Assembly (NCBI RefSeq): GCF_030272895.1
Contig: NZ_JALRNF010000007.1
Location: forward strand, 1 to 64,000
From: Pseudomonas sp. BGr12
GTDB lineage: Bacteria > Pseudomonadota > Gammaproteobacteria > Pseudomonadales > Pseudomonadaceae
Direction of reading: 5' to 3'
DNA length: 64,000 bases
The notes below the pieces were generated by a model. It saw only the letters and a program-made list of their open reading frames with translations, had not been told where the DNA came from and searched no databases. The translations under genes and the position numbers were made by a program. Positions 36,561 through 45,833 of the stretch are shown here, piece by piece; position 1 is the first letter of the stretch, and every line of letters begins with the position of its first letter.

Positions 36561-37877
36561 TCAATACTGGTAGCGCAGCAGGGCGTGTGGCAGCGAATGC
36601 AGGCTGAAGAAGGCCAGCACCGCCACGCAGGCCGGCAGGATCAGCCACCAGACCTTCAGCGGCAGGGCCGTGAGCGGTTGGCGATGCTGGACCAGGGTCA
36701 GGCTGGTGGCACAGATGCAGCAGGCGAGCAGGGCGCCGGCGAGGATGTCGGTCGGCCAGTGCGCGCCCAGGTAGACCCGCGACAGGGCAATCGCCAGGGC
36801 CGGCAGGCAGCCCAGCAGGATCCAGGTCAGGCGCATGCGCGCCGGCTGGCCACGTCCGGCGAGCACCGCCAGCACCAGAAAGAAGGCGAAAGCCGCCGAG
36901 CTGTGGCCGCTGGGCATGCTGTACGAGGTCAGCGGGTCGCTCAGGACTTCCGGGCGGGCGCGGGCGAATAGCCATTTCAGACTGCCATTGGCCAGGGCGG
37001 TGCCGACCAGGGTAGCGCCGGCAAACAGCGCCGGACGCCATTGGCGCGCCAGCATCAACAGCCCGGTCAGCAGCCCGCCGAGGATAAACTGGGTACGAAA
37101 ATCGCCCATGCGGGTGATCAGCACCACGCTGCCATCGATGACATTGCTGCGATGTTCCTGGATCAGGGTCATCAGGCCCTGGTCGAATTCATGCAGGTAG
37201 GGCCAGCCCAGAAACACACCCGCCAGGGCCAGCAGGCTGAGCCCGGCGATCACTTTGGTGCCGCGGCGCATGCTGCGCAGGCTGCAACTGATGCTGACAC
37301 CGATCAGCAGCGCCAGGCCCGCAGCGATTATCCCCGCATCCATCCAGAAGCCTTCCGGCAGTGGCAGGCGCATGGCCGCGCCGGTTGCCCAGCCGGGTAG
37401 CAGATAGGCCACCGACCAGCCGGCACCGGCAATCAGGCTCACGGCGATGAAGCGTGGCAGGGGCATGTCGAACATGCCGGCGACCATCGGCAGCATGGGC
37501 CGTAGCGGGCCGATGAAGCGGCCGACCAGCAGGCTGGCGATGCCGTAGCGCTGGAAATAGGTCTCGGCGCCACCGATCCACTCCGGGTGATGACGCAGCA
37601 GGGGCAGGCGCCGGATGTTCTGGTGAAACTTGCGCCCCAGGGTGTAGGAGATGGCATCGCCCAGCAGGCCGCCGAAGAAACCCAGCAGCAGGGTTTCGCC
37701 CAGCGACAGGGCGCCACTGCCGGCCAGCACGGCGACGCCGAACAGCAGAACGGTGCCGGGTACGATGATCCCGGCGATGGCCAGGCATTCCACGCAGGCC
37801 ACCAGAAAAATCGCCAAGCCAAGCCATTGCGGGTTGGCACCAAGCCAACCGGTCAGGCTGTCGAGCCATTGGCCCAT
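36561..37877 (-). CDS. DedA/PAP2 fusion membrane phosphatase
   Basis: The 438-residue protein joins an N-terminal DedA domain (about 1-200; EYLAIAGIIVPGT-like CVECLAIAGIIVPGTVLLF and LLVGRFIGPLRPMLPMVAG) to a C-terminal PAP2 phosphatase domain (about 225-420) with all three motifs: K-x6-RP in KWLFARARP, PSGH in SMPSGHSSAAF, and SR-x5-H-x3-D in LSRVYLGAHWPTD. It probably dephosphorylates lipid pyrophosphates or phosphatidic acids at the inner membrane. Together with the single-domain DedA at 20256-20903 it makes two DedA proteins in this window. Confidence 0.88.
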   Translation of the reverse strand: MGQWLDSLTGWLGANPQWLGLAIFLVACVECLAIAGIIVPGTVLLFGVAVLAGSGALSLGETLLLGFFGGLLGDAISYTLGRKFHQNIRRLPLLRHHPEWIGGAETYFQRYGIASLLVGRFIGPLRPMLPMVAGMFDMPLPRFIAVSLIAGAGWSVAYLLPGWATGAAMRLPLPEGFWMDAGIIAAGLALLIGVSISCSLRSMRRGTKVIAGLSLLALAGVFLGWPYLHEFDQGLMTLIQEHRSNVIDGSVVLITRMGDFRTQFILGGLLTGLLMLARQWRPALFAGATLVGTALANGSLKWLFARARPEVLSDPLTSYSMPSGHSSAAFAFFLVLAVLAGRGQPARMRLTWILLGCLPALAIALSRVYLGAHWPTDILAGALLACCICATSLTLVQHRQPLTALPLKVWWLILPACVAVLAFFSLHSLPHALLRYQY

Positions 37878-37881
37878 CGTG

Positions 37882-38574
37882 TCAGTTTCCTTGTGTCAGT
37901 AAAAAATAGTCCCGGCCTTCGACCTGACCCCGGCGCAGCGGGTTGCGGGTGCAGTGGCGGGCGAAGTCGGCGTCGACGAAACGGTAGGGCAGATGTTCGT
38001 CGCGGCCCGTAGGGATTCCCAGACGGGTGCTTTGAATAATGTGTTTCACATTGATTCCGCAGTCTTCGACAAACAGTCGGTCAGGGTCGAAGCGCTTGGC
38101 GTCCCAGTGCGGCACTTTCAGGCCCATGGCCTTGCACAGCAGGGTCTGGCCGGCGCACAGGCGCTCGATGGTCCGGGGCTGGCCGCTGGCGTCGGGGTTG
38201 TTCAGCTGCATTTGCGCCAGGCTGTTGGCGTCGGAAATGGCGTCGACGAAGGGGTAGGCGGACTTGATCAGCACCGCGTTGCCTGGGCCCTGGGCGCTGA
38301 AGTTCAGCGAGTCGCCGCCACGGGCGTAGTACATGTAGATATGCCCGCCGTCGAGGAACAGCGCCTTGCGTTTTTCCGTATAGCCGAGGGAGGCATGGCT
38401 GCCCTTGTCGCTGCAGTAGTAAGCCTCGGTCTCGATGATTCGTGCCGCCAGCCAGTAGGGGCCGTGGCGGTGGCGGATGATCTTGCCCAGCAGGGCCTTG
38501 GCCAGTTCCTGGGCGTCGCGGTCGAAAAAACTGTCGGGCAAGGCCCGGGACGGGCAGGGGGCGGTGTCGGGCAT
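37882..38574 (-). CDS. mpg: DNA-3-methyladenine glycosylase (Mpg/AAG type)
   Basis: The 230-residue protein is the AAG-type base-excision glycosylase that removes alkylated purines: LGKIIRHRHGPYWLAARIIETEAYY (about 30-54, with the catalytic Glu), KRKALFLDGGHIYMYYARG (about 68-86) and the GPGNAVLIKSAYP block near 96-108. Family length is usual. It is convergent with nothing directly and sits 4 bases from the DedA-PAP2 start on the same strand, so the two may be co-transcribed. It has its own promoter region in the REP-containing 272-base gap upstream. Confidence 0.92.
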   Translation of the reverse strand: MPDTAPCPSRALPDSFFDRDAQELAKALLGKIIRHRHGPYWLAARIIETEAYYCSDKGSHASLGYTEKRKALFLDGGHIYMYYARGGDSLNFSAQGPGNAVLIKSAYPFVDAISDANSLAQMQLNNPDASGQPRTIERLCAGQTLLCKAMGLKVPHWDAKRFDPDRLFVEDCGINVKHIIQSTRLGIPTGRDEHLPYRFVDADFARHCTRNPLRRGQVEGRDYFLLTQGN

Positions 38575-38644
38575 GCTGGCGGATTCGCATTGGTCAGGTG
38601 GGCGATGATAGCAACTAATCGCTTAATCAAGGCTGAACGGCTCA

Positions 38645-38733
38645 CTGTAGGAGCGGGCTTGCCCCGCGATTGCAATCCACCAGACACATCGTATCGCGGG
38701 GCAAGTCGAGTCGTCGCACCGCCGCTCCTACAG
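38645..38733. repeat. REP pair with variant second arm
   Basis: ctgtaggagcgggcttgccc is followed by an inverted copy carrying aagtcgagtcgtcgcaccgc before cgctcctac. It fills the middle of the 272-base gap between divergent mpg and proA; the rest of the gap holds the proA promoter. Confidence 0.9.
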
Positions 38734-38806
38734 GGGTTGTGGGACATCAGGGGCACTGTTTTCGACCATCCGCCTGTCACCGCTGGGCGTGGGGCGGCCT
38801 GCCAGT

Positions 38807-38812
38807 TATAAT
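38807..38812 (+). promoter_or_regulatory. -10 element for proA
   Basis: Perfect TATAAT 34 bases before the proA ATG; the -35 region is not recognisable. Confidence 0.4.
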
Positions 38813-38846
38813 CAGCCGATTTCCCCTCCGCCAAGACACTGAGCCC

Positions 38847-40118
38847 ATGACTGAGTCCGTTCTTGACTACATGACCCGCCTGGGTCGCGCCGCCCGTGAG
38901 GCTGCCCGCGTCATCGCCCGCGCCAGTACCGCGCAGAAGAACCGCGCGCTGCAGGCTGCCGCCAATGCCCTGGACGCGGCGCGCACCGAGCTGTCCGCCG
39001 CCAACGAGCTGGACCTGGCCGCCGGCCGCGCCAATGGCCTGGAACCGGCCATGCTCGAGCGCCTGGCGCTGACCCCGGCGCGCATCGACGGCATGATCGT
39101 CGGCCTGCGCCAGGTGGCCAGCCTGCCGGACCCAGTGGGTGCGATTCGCGACATGAGTTATCGGCCGTCGGGTATCCAGGTCGGCAAGATGCGCGTGCCG
39201 CTGGGGGTGATCGGGATCATCTACGAGTCGCGTCCGAACGTGACCATCGATGCCGCCAGCCTGTGCCTGAAGTCGGGTAACGCGACGATCCTGCGCGGTG
39301 GTTCCGAGGCCATTCATTCCAACCGTGCCATCGCCGCCTGCATCCAGCGTGGCCTGGCCGAGGCAGGCTTGCCGGCGGCAGTGGTCCAGGTGGTGGAAAC
39401 CACCGACCGCGAAGCCGTGGGCGCGCTGATCAGCATGCCCGAGTACGTCGATGTGATCGTCCCGCGTGGTGGCAAGGGCCTGATCGAGCGCATCAGCCGT
39501 GACGCCCGGGTACCGGTGATCAAGCACCTGGACGGCATCTGCCACGTGTATGTGGCCGAGCATGCCGAACTGGACAAGGCCCGGCGCATTGCATTCAACG
39601 CCAAGACCTACCGTTACGGCATCTGCGGGGCGATGGAAACCCTGCTGGTCGATCAGTCGGTAGCGGCGGCGTTCCTGCCGGAAATGGCCGGCCAATTCCG
39701 GGAAAAAGGCGTCGAACTGCGCGGTTGCGAGCGTACCCGGCAGATCATCGAGGCAGTGCCGGCCACGGAAGCGGACTGGAACACCGAATACCTCGCGGCG
39801 ATCCTCTCGATCCGCGTGGTCGACGGCCTGGAGCAGGCCATCGAACACATCAACCGGTATGGCTCGCACCACACCGACTCCATCGTTACCGAACACCAGG
39901 GCCAGGCCCGGCGGTTCATGGCCGAGGTCGATTCGTCCTCGGTGATGATCAACACCCCGACCTGCTTTGCCGACGGTTTCGAGTACGGCCTGGGCGCCGA
40001 GATCGGTATTTCCACCGACAAGCTGCACGCCCGCGGCCCGGTCGGCCTGGAAGGCCTGACCTGCGAAAAATACGTGGTGATCGGCGACGGTCAACTGCGC
40101 GGACAGGAGTCGCTCTGA
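38847..40118 (+). CDS. proA: Gamma-glutamyl phosphate reductase
   Basis: ProA reduces gamma-glutamyl phosphate to glutamate semialdehyde, the second step of proline synthesis. I start at the ATG giving [20 protein letters not shown] (423 residues); the open frame extends upstream through the REP but that is not coding. Motifs are [20 protein letters not shown] (about 118-137), the catalytic cysteine in [19 protein letters not shown], and [25 protein letters not shown] near the end. The proline kinase gene proB is elsewhere. It is the first gene of a long plus-strand run. Confidence 0.95.
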   Translation: MTESVLDYMTRLGRAAREAARVIARASTAQKNRALQAAANALDAARTELSAANELDLAAGRANGLEPAMLERLALTPARIDGMIVGLRQVASLPDPVGAIRDMSYRPSGIQVGKMRVPLGVIGIIYESRPNVTIDAASLCLKSGNATILRGGSEAIHSNRAIAACIQRGLAEAGLPAAVVQVVETTDREAVGALISMPEYVDVIVPRGGKGLIERISRDARVPVIKHLDGICHVYVAEHAELDKARRIAFNAKTYRYGICGAMETLLVDQSVAAAFLPEMAGQFREKGVELRGCERTRQIIEAVPATEADWNTEYLAAILSIRVVDGLEQAIEHINRYGSHHTDSIVTEHQGQARRFMAEVDSSSVMINTPTCFADGFEYGLGAEIGISTDKLHARGPVGLEGLTCEKYVVIGDGQLRGQESL

Positions 40119-40119
40119 C

Positions 40120-40806
40120 TTGGCCGAGCGCACACCGCTCGCCCCTGTCATGACGATGTCGCCCGCCCGGCGCATCGGCGTGCTCGGCGGGACATTCGAC
40201 CCGGTGCACATCGGACACCTGCGCAGCGCGCTGGAGGTGGCCGAAGTGCTGGCGCTGGACGAGCTGCGGCTGATGCCCAATGCCCGTCCGCCGCACCGCG
40301 ACACCCCGCAGGTGTCGGCCGAGGATCGCCTGGCGATGGTGCGCTGCGCGGTCGAGGGCGTGCCGACGCTGTCGGTCGATGCCCGCGAGCTGTTGCGCGA
40401 CACGCCGTCGTACACCATCGAAACGCTGGAACTGATGCGCGCCGAAATGGCCGCCTCGGACCAGTTGTTCCTGCTGCTGGGCTGGGATGCCTTCTGCGGC
40501 CTGCCCAGCTGGCATCGCTGGGAAGAATTGCTGCAACACTGCCACATCCTGGTGCTGCAACGCCCGGATGCCGACGTCGAGCCACCGGATGCCCTGCGCA
40601 ACCTGTTGGCAGCACGCTCAGTCAGTGACCCGCAGGCCCTGGTCGGGCCGGCGGGACATATTGCATTCGTCTGGCAGACGCCGCTTGCGGTGTCTGCCAC
40701 GCAGATCCGACAGCTGCTGGCCAGCGGCAAGTCGGTGCGGTTTCTGGTGCCGGACGCAGTACTGGCCTATATCGATGCGCACAACCTCTACCGTGCGCCG
40801 AACTGA
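40120..40806 (+). CDS. nadD: Nicotinate-nucleotide adenylyltransferase
   Basis: NadD adenylates nicotinate mononucleotide in NAD synthesis. The nucleotidyltransferase signatures are [22 protein letters not shown] (about residues 17-38) and the C-terminal ISATQIR-type [22 protein letters not shown] take the TTG at 40120 because aggag lies 10 bases before it; ATGs at 40150 and 40156 give shorter proteins closer to the usual N-terminus but with no ribosome site. It follows the proA stop directly, so it is probably translated by coupling. Confidence 0.9.
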   Translation: MAERTPLAPVMTMSPARRIGVLGGTFDPVHIGHLRSALEVAEVLALDELRLMPNARPPHRDTPQVSAEDRLAMVRCAVEGVPTLSVDARELLRDTPSYTIETLELMRAEMAASDQLFLLLGWDAFCGLPSWHRWEELLQHCHILVLQRPDADVEPPDALRNLLAARSVSDPQALVGPAGHIAFVWQTPLAVSATQIRQLLASGKSVRFLVPDAVLAYIDAHNLYRAPN

Positions 40807-40851
40807 GGGTGCTGCAAGCGCCCCCTACTTTACGAGTTGAATGAGTTTTAT

Positions 40852-41280
40852 ATGACCAAGCAAAAAATCAGTGCCATCAATGGCGAAGAACTGGTCGAAC
40901 TGACCAAGGCAGCCCTGGAGGACGTCAAGGCCCAGGACATCCAGGTCATCGACGTGCGCGACAAGCACAGCCTGACCGACTACATGATCATCGCCACCGG
41001 TACCTCCAACCGCCAGATCAACGCCATGCTGGAAAAGGTCCGCGAAGCGGTCAAGGCCAAGGGCGCGCAGCCGCTGGGCGAAGAAGGCAAGGGCGATAGC
41101 GACTGGGTGCTGCTCGACCTGAACGACGTCATCGTTCACATGATGACCGCCGCTGCCCGTCAGTTCTACGACCTGGAGCGCCTGTGGCTGGGCGCCGAGC
41201 AGAGCCGCGCGCACGATGGCAAACACCACAGCCCGGAAAACACCCACGACTACGCTGACAAGCTCAAAGACCGGGAATAA
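40852..41280 (+). CDS. rsfS: Ribosomal silencing factor RsfS
   Basis: RsfS binds ribosomal protein L14 and blocks subunit joining when nutrients are low. I start at ATG 40852 (142 residues, MTKQKISAINGEELVELT); an upstream TTG would add five residues. The family blocks are DVRDKHSLTDYMIIATGTSNRQINAM (about 34-59), GDSDWVLLDLNDVIVHMM (about 80-97) and RQFYDLERLW. The nadD-rsfS-rlmH order is conserved in many proteobacteria. Confidence 0.94.
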   Translation: MTKQKISAINGEELVELTKAALEDVKAQDIQVIDVRDKHSLTDYMIIATGTSNRQINAMLEKVREAVKAKGAQPLGEEGKGDSDWVLLDLNDVIVHMMTAAARQFYDLERLWLGAEQSRAHDGKHHSPENTHDYADKLKDRE

Positions 41281-41289
41281 GGAAGCGTC

Positions 41290-41757
41290 GTGCGTCTGCG
41301 TCTGATCGCGGTCGGCTCGCGCATGCCCAAGTGGGTCGAGGACGGTTGGCATGAGTATGCCAAGCGCCTGCCTTCGGAGCTGTCGCTGGAGCTGGTGGAA
41401 ATTCCGCTCAATACCCGGGGCAAGAATGCCGATGTCGCCCGCCTGATCCGTCAGGAGGGCGAGGCCATGCTGGCCAAGGTCCAGCCAGGGGAACGGATCG
41501 TCACCCTGGAGGTCCATGGCAAGCCCTGGAGTACCGAGCAACTGGCGGTCGAGCTGGATCGCTGGCGGCTGGACTCGCGTACCGTGAACTTCATGGTCGG
41601 CGGCCCGGAAGGGCTGGCGCCGGAAGTCTGCGCGCGCGCCGAGCAACGCTGGTCGCTGTCGCCGCTGACCCTGCCGCACCCGTTGGTAAGGATACTGATC
41701 GGCGAGCAGCTGTACCGCGCCTGGACCGTGCTGTCCGGGCATCCTTACCATAAATGA
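41290..41757 (+). CDS. rlmH: 23S rRNA pseudouridine-1915 N3-methyltransferase
   Basis: RlmH methylates pseudouridine 1915 in helix 69 of 23S rRNA on 70S ribosomes. The 155-residue protein is a small SPOUT methyltransferase with [18 protein letters not shown] at the start, the trefoil-knot block [17 protein letters not shown] (about 101-117) and the C-terminal [21 protein letters not shown]. The start is a GTG with aaggaag upstream. It follows rsfS by 9 bases. Confidence 0.95.
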   Translation: MRLRLIAVGSRMPKWVEDGWHEYAKRLPSELSLELVEIPLNTRGKNADVARLIRQEGEAMLAKVQPGERIVTLEVHGKPWSTEQLAVELDRWRLDSRTVNFMVGGPEGLAPEVCARAEQRWSLSPLTLPHPLVRILIGEQLYRAWTVLSGHPYHK

Positions 41758-41773
41758 ACCTGTAAGCCTTTCA

Positions 41774-43663
41774 ATGACGCAGCCGATTCGCCTCAAGGAT
41801 CACGAGAAAGACGCCCGTTTGGTGCGCAGTCGCGTCGTGGTCGGTGCCGTGGCGATCGTCCTGCTGATCTGCGTGCTGATCGCTCGCCTGTATTACCTGC
41901 AGGTGATCCAGTACGACTATCACTCGACGCTGTCGGAAAACAACCGGGTGCATGTGCAGCCGATTCCGCCGACCCGTGGCCTGATCTTCGACCGCAACGG
42001 AGTGATCATCGCCGACAACCGGCCGAGCTTCAGCCTGAGCATGACCCGCGAGCGCTCCGGTAACTGGCAGCAGGTGCTCGACGTGATCGTCGAAGTGCTG
42101 GAGCTGACCCCGGACGACCGCACCCTGTTCGAAAAACGCATGCGCCAGGGGCGCCGGCCGTTCGAGCCGGTGCCGATCCTGTTCGAGCTGACCGAAGAGC
42201 AGATTGCAAGGATCGCGGTGAACCAGTTCCGCCTGCCCGGGGTGGAAGTGGTGGCCCAGTTGGTGCGCCATTACCCGCAGGGCGCGCACTTCGCTCATTC
42301 GGTCGGCTATGTCGGGCGGATCAACGAAAAAGAGCTCAAGACCCTCGATCCGGTCAACTACAGTGGCACTCACCATATCGGCAAGACCGGTATCGAACGC
42401 TTCTACGAGCCTGAGCTGCACGGCCAGGTCGGTTATGAAGAAGTCGAGACCAACGCCCGTGGCCGGGTATTGCGGGTGCTCAAGCGCACCGACCCAAGCC
42501 CTGGCAAGGACATCGTCCTGAGCCTCGACATCAAGCTGCAGGAGGCTGCCGAGGCGGCCCTGGCCGGGCGTCGTGGTGCCATTGTCGCGCTTGATCCGAA
42601 CACCGGCGAAGTCCTGGCGATGGTCAGCCAGCCGAGCTTCGATCCCAACCTGTTCGTCACCGGTATCAGCTTCAAGGCCTATGCCGAGCTGCGTGATTCC
42701 ATCGACCGGCCGCTGTTCAACCGCGTGCTGCGTGGCCTGTACCCGCCGGGCTCGACCATCAAGCCGGCAGTGGCCATCGCCGGCCTCGACAGTGGCGTGG
42801 TGACGGCGACAAGCCGGGTGTTCGACCCGGGCTACTACCAGTTGCCCAACTACGACCACAAGTACCGTAACTGGAACCGCACCGGTGATGGCTGGGTCGA
42901 CCTCGACACGGCAATCATGCGTTCCAACGACACCTACTTCTACGACCTGGCGCACAAGATGGGCATCGACCGCCTGTCCAGCTACATGAACCGCTTCGGC
43001 ATCGGCCAGAAGGTCTCGCTGGACATGTTCGAGGAGTCGCCGGGCCTGATGCCGTCGCGCGAGTGGAAGCGCGCCACCCGGCGCCAGGCCTGGTTCCCGG
43101 GCGAGACCCTGATCCTCGGTATCGGCCAGGGCTACATGCAGGCCACGCCCTTGCAGCTGGCCCAGGCCACCGCGCTGATCGCCAACAAGGGCAAGTGGAA
43201 CCGCCCGCACCTGGCCAAGACCATCGAAGGCCTGCCGCCGGTGGACGAAAACCCGATGGAGGATATCGTCCTGCGTGACAAGTCCGACTGGAACAAGGTC
43301 ACTCACGGCATGGAGCAGGTGATGCACGGTGCCCGCGGCACCGCGCGCAAAGCCTCCATCGGTGCCCAGTACCGGATCGCCGGCAAGAGTGGTACCGCCC
43401 AGGTGGTGGCGATCAAGCAGGGTGAGAAGTACGACCGCAACAAGTTGCAGGAACGCCATCGCGACCACGCCTTGTTCGTCGGCTTCGCCCCGGCCGACAA
43501 CCCGAAGATCGTGGTGTCGGTGATGGTCGAGAACGGCGAGTCCGGCTCCGGCGTGGCCGCCCCTGTGGTGCGCCAGGTCATGGACGCCTGGTTGCTCGGC
43601 CCCGACGGGCGCCTCAAGCCTGAATTTGCCAACCCTTCCATTGCCCAGGAATCGGCGCCGTGA
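41774..43663 (+). CDS. mrdA: Penicillin-binding protein 2 (elongasome transpeptidase)
   Basis: PBP2 is the transpeptidase of the rod-shape elongation complex, working with RodA. The 629-residue protein has one N-terminal membrane segment (about 20-42), a pedestal region with RGLIFDRNGVIIADNRP, and a transpeptidase domain with the active-site SxxK in PPGSTIKPAVA (about 329-339), SxN as MRSNDTYF and KTG as GKSGTAQVV. The downstream rodA start overlaps its stop (TGATG), keeping the two in fixed proportion. Confidence 0.96.
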   Translation: MTQPIRLKDHEKDARLVRSRVVVGAVAIVLLICVLIARLYYLQVIQYDYHSTLSENNRVHVQPIPPTRGLIFDRNGVIIADNRPSFSLSMTRERSGNWQQVLDVIVEVLELTPDDRTLFEKRMRQGRRPFEPVPILFELTEEQIARIAVNQFRLPGVEVVAQLVRHYPQGAHFAHSVGYVGRINEKELKTLDPVNYSGTHHIGKTGIERFYEPELHGQVGYEEVETNARGRVLRVLKRTDPSPGKDIVLSLDIKLQEAAEAALAGRRGAIVALDPNTGEVLAMVSQPSFDPNLFVTGISFKAYAELRDSIDRPLFNRVLRGLYPPGSTIKPAVAIAGLDSGVVTATSRVFDPGYYQLPNYDHKYRNWNRTGDGWVDLDTAIMRSNDTYFYDLAHKMGIDRLSSYMNRFGIGQKVSLDMFEESPGLMPSREWKRATRRQAWFPGETLILGIGQGYMQATPLQLAQATALIANKGKWNRPHLAKTIEGLPPVDENPMEDIVLRDKSDWNKVTHGMEQVMHGARGTARKASIGAQYRIAGKSGTAQVVAIKQGEKYDRNKLQERHRDHALFVGFAPADNPKIVVSVMVENGESGSGVAAPVVRQVMDAWLLGPDGRLKPEFANPSIAQESAP

Positions 43664-44805
43664 TGAGTAATTTCGATCGCATGCTCTCCAGCGAGGATGT
43701 CATGCGCCGCCGGGCCAGCTTCCTGCAGCGCATCCACATCGATGGCCCCTTGCTGATCCTGCTGCTGACCCTGGCGGCCGGCAGCCTGTTCGTTCTCTAT
43801 TCGGCCAGCGGCAAGAACTGGGACCTGCTGCTCAAGCAGGCCAGTTCCTTCGGCATCGGCCTGGTGTCGATGTTCATCATCGCCCAGCTGGAGCCGCGCT
43901 TCATGGCGCGCTGGGTGCCGCTTGCCTACGTCGGCGGGGTGATCCTGCTGGTGGTGGTGGACGTCATGGGCCACAACGCCATGGGCGCCACGCGCTGGAT
44001 CAACATTCCCGGGGTGATCCGCTTCCAGCCCTCGGAATTCATGAAGATCATCATGCCGGCGACCATCGCCTGGTACCTGGCCAAGCGATCGCTGCCGCCG
44101 CACCTCAAGCATGTGATGATCAGCCTGATCATGATCGGTGTGCCGTTCATTCTCATCGTGCGCCAGCCGGACCTGGGCACGGCGCTGCTGATCCTGGCCT
44201 CGGGCGCGTTCGTGCTGTTCATGGGCGGCCTGCGCTGGCGCTGGATCCTCAGCGTGATCGCCGCCGCCGTGCCGGTGGCGGTGGCCATGTGGTTCTTCGT
44301 CATGCATGACTACCAGAAACAGCGGGTACTGACCTTTCTCGATCCGGAAAGCGACCCACTGGGCACTGGCTGGAACATCATCCAGTCCAAGGCAGCGATC
44401 GGTTCCGGCGGCGTGTTCGGCAAGGGCTGGTTGCTGGGCACCCAGTCGCACCTGGACTTTTTGCCGGAAAGTCATACCGACTTCATCATCGCCGTCATGG
44501 GCGAGGAGTTCGGCCTGGTCGGCATTTGCGCCCTGTTGCTGATCTACCTGCTGCTGATCGGTCGCGGCCTGGTGATCACCGCCCAGGCGCAGACACTCTA
44601 CGGCAAGCTGCTGGCCGGCAGCCTGACCATGACCTTCTTCGTATATGTGTTCGTCAATATCGGTATGGTCAGCGGCCTGTTGCCCGTGGTGGGCGTGCCG
44701 CTGCCCTTCATTAGTTATGGCGGAACTTCGTTGGTGACGCTGCTGTCAGCGTTTGGGGTTCTCATGTCGATCCACACGCATCGCAAATGGATTGCACAGG
44801 TTTGA
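43663..44805 (+). CDS. rodA: Rod-shape-determining protein RodA
   Basis: RodA is the SEDS-family glycosyltransferase that polymerises lipid II with PBP2 during cell elongation. The 380-residue protein has about ten membrane segments and the SEDS signatures VLYSASGKNWDLLLKQ, GATRWINIPGVIRFQPSEFMK (about 103-123) and FISYGGTSLVTLLSAFGVLM near the C-terminus. I use the ATG overlapping the mrdA stop by one base; a GTG one codon earlier is possible. The stop lies 17 bases before the mltB start. Confidence 0.95.
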   Translation: MSNFDRMLSSEDVMRRRASFLQRIHIDGPLLILLLTLAAGSLFVLYSASGKNWDLLLKQASSFGIGLVSMFIIAQLEPRFMARWVPLAYVGGVILLVVVDVMGHNAMGATRWINIPGVIRFQPSEFMKIIMPATIAWYLAKRSLPPHLKHVMISLIMIGVPFILIVRQPDLGTALLILASGAFVLFMGGLRWRWILSVIAAAVPVAVAMWFFVMHDYQKQRVLTFLDPESDPLGTGWNIIQSKAAIGSGGVFGKGWLLGTQSHLDFLPESHTDFIIAVMGEEFGLVGICALLLIYLLLIGRGLVITAQAQTLYGKLLAGSLTMTFFVYVFVNIGMVSGLLPVVGVPLPFISYGGTSLVTLLSAFGVLMSIHTHRKWIAQV

Positions 44806-44822
44806 ATAAGGTGAAGAATTAC

Positions 44823-45833
44823 ATGCAAGCAATGCGTGGCTGGGCCGCCCGTTGTGCGCCCTGGGTCGGCCTGGTCGGCCTGCTCGGGGGGGCGCAGCAG
44901 GCAGCCGCCAGCGACTACGACGGTTCGCCCCAGGTGGCCGAATTCGTCAGCGAAATGACTCGCGATTACGGCTTTGCCAGTGAGCAGTTGATGGATGTGT
45001 TTCGCGAGGTACAGCGCAAGCAGTCGATCCTCGATGCCATTTCCCGCCCGGCCGAGCGGGTAAAACCGTGGAAGGACTATCGCCCGATGTTCCTCACCGA
45101 CGCCCGGGTCGCCCGTGGCGTGGATTTCTGGCGCCAGCATGAAGCCACCTTGGCCCGTGCCGAGCAGGAATATGGCGTACCGGCCCAGGTGATTGTCTCG
45201 ATCATCGGCGTCGAGACCTTCTTTGGCCGCAACACCGGCAACTACCGGGTGATCGACGCGCTGTCGACCCTGGGCTTCGATTACCCGCCACGGGCCGAGT
45301 TCTTCCGCAAGGAATTGCGCGAGTTCCTGCTCCTGGCCCGCGAAGAGCAGGTCGATCCGCTGGTGCTCAAGGGCTCCTACGCCGGGGCCATGGGCCTGCC
45401 GCAGTTCATGCCCAGCAGCTTTCGCGCCTACGCCGTGGACTTCGATGGCGACGGCCATATCAATATCTGGAACAACCCGGACGATGCCATCGGCAGCGTG
45501 GCCAGCTACTTCAAGCGTCACGGCTGGGTCGCCGGCGAGCAGGTGGTCAGCCGCGCCACGGTCAGCGGCAACCGGGTCGACGAAGGGCTGAGCCCCGGCA
45601 TCGACGCGGTCAAGACGGTCGCGCAGTTGCGGGCACTGGGCTGGTCAAGTCATGATGCGTTGCGCGATGATCTGCCGGTCACCGCTTTCCGGCTCGAAGG
45701 CGACAACGGTCCCGAATACTGGCTGGGCCTGAAAAACTTCTACGCGATCACTCGCTACAACCGCAGCGTGATGTACGCCATGGCGGTACATCAGCTATCG
45801 GACCTGCTGGTTCAAGCACGGGGCGCCAAGTAA
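44823..45833 (+). CDS. mltB: Membrane-bound lytic murein transglycosylase B
   Basis: MltB cleaves peptidoglycan glycan strands, forming 1,6-anhydro-MurNAc ends. I start at the ATG giving MQAMRGWAARC with aaggtgaag upstream (336 residues). An N-terminal signal region ends near QQAAAS (residue 30). The catalytic domain has IVSIIGVETFFGRNTGNYR (catalytic Glu in VET) and YAGAMGLPQFMPSSFRAYAVDFDGDG. No cysteine lipobox is apparent, so it may be a secreted (SltB-like) rather than lipid-anchored member. The stop overlaps the rlpA start (TAATG). Confidence 0.92.
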   Translation: MQAMRGWAARCAPWVGLVGLLGGAQQAAASDYDGSPQVAEFVSEMTRDYGFASEQLMDVFREVQRKQSILDAISRPAERVKPWKDYRPMFLTDARVARGVDFWRQHEATLARAEQEYGVPAQVIVSIIGVETFFGRNTGNYRVIDALSTLGFDYPPRAEFFRKELREFLLLAREEQVDPLVLKGSYAGAMGLPQFMPSSFRAYAVDFDGDGHINIWNNPDDAIGSVASYFKRHGWVAGEQVVSRATVSGNRVDEGLSPGIDAVKTVAQLRALGWSSHDALRDDLPVTAFRLEGDNGPEYWLGLKNFYAITRYNRSVMYAMAVHQLSDLLVQARGAK

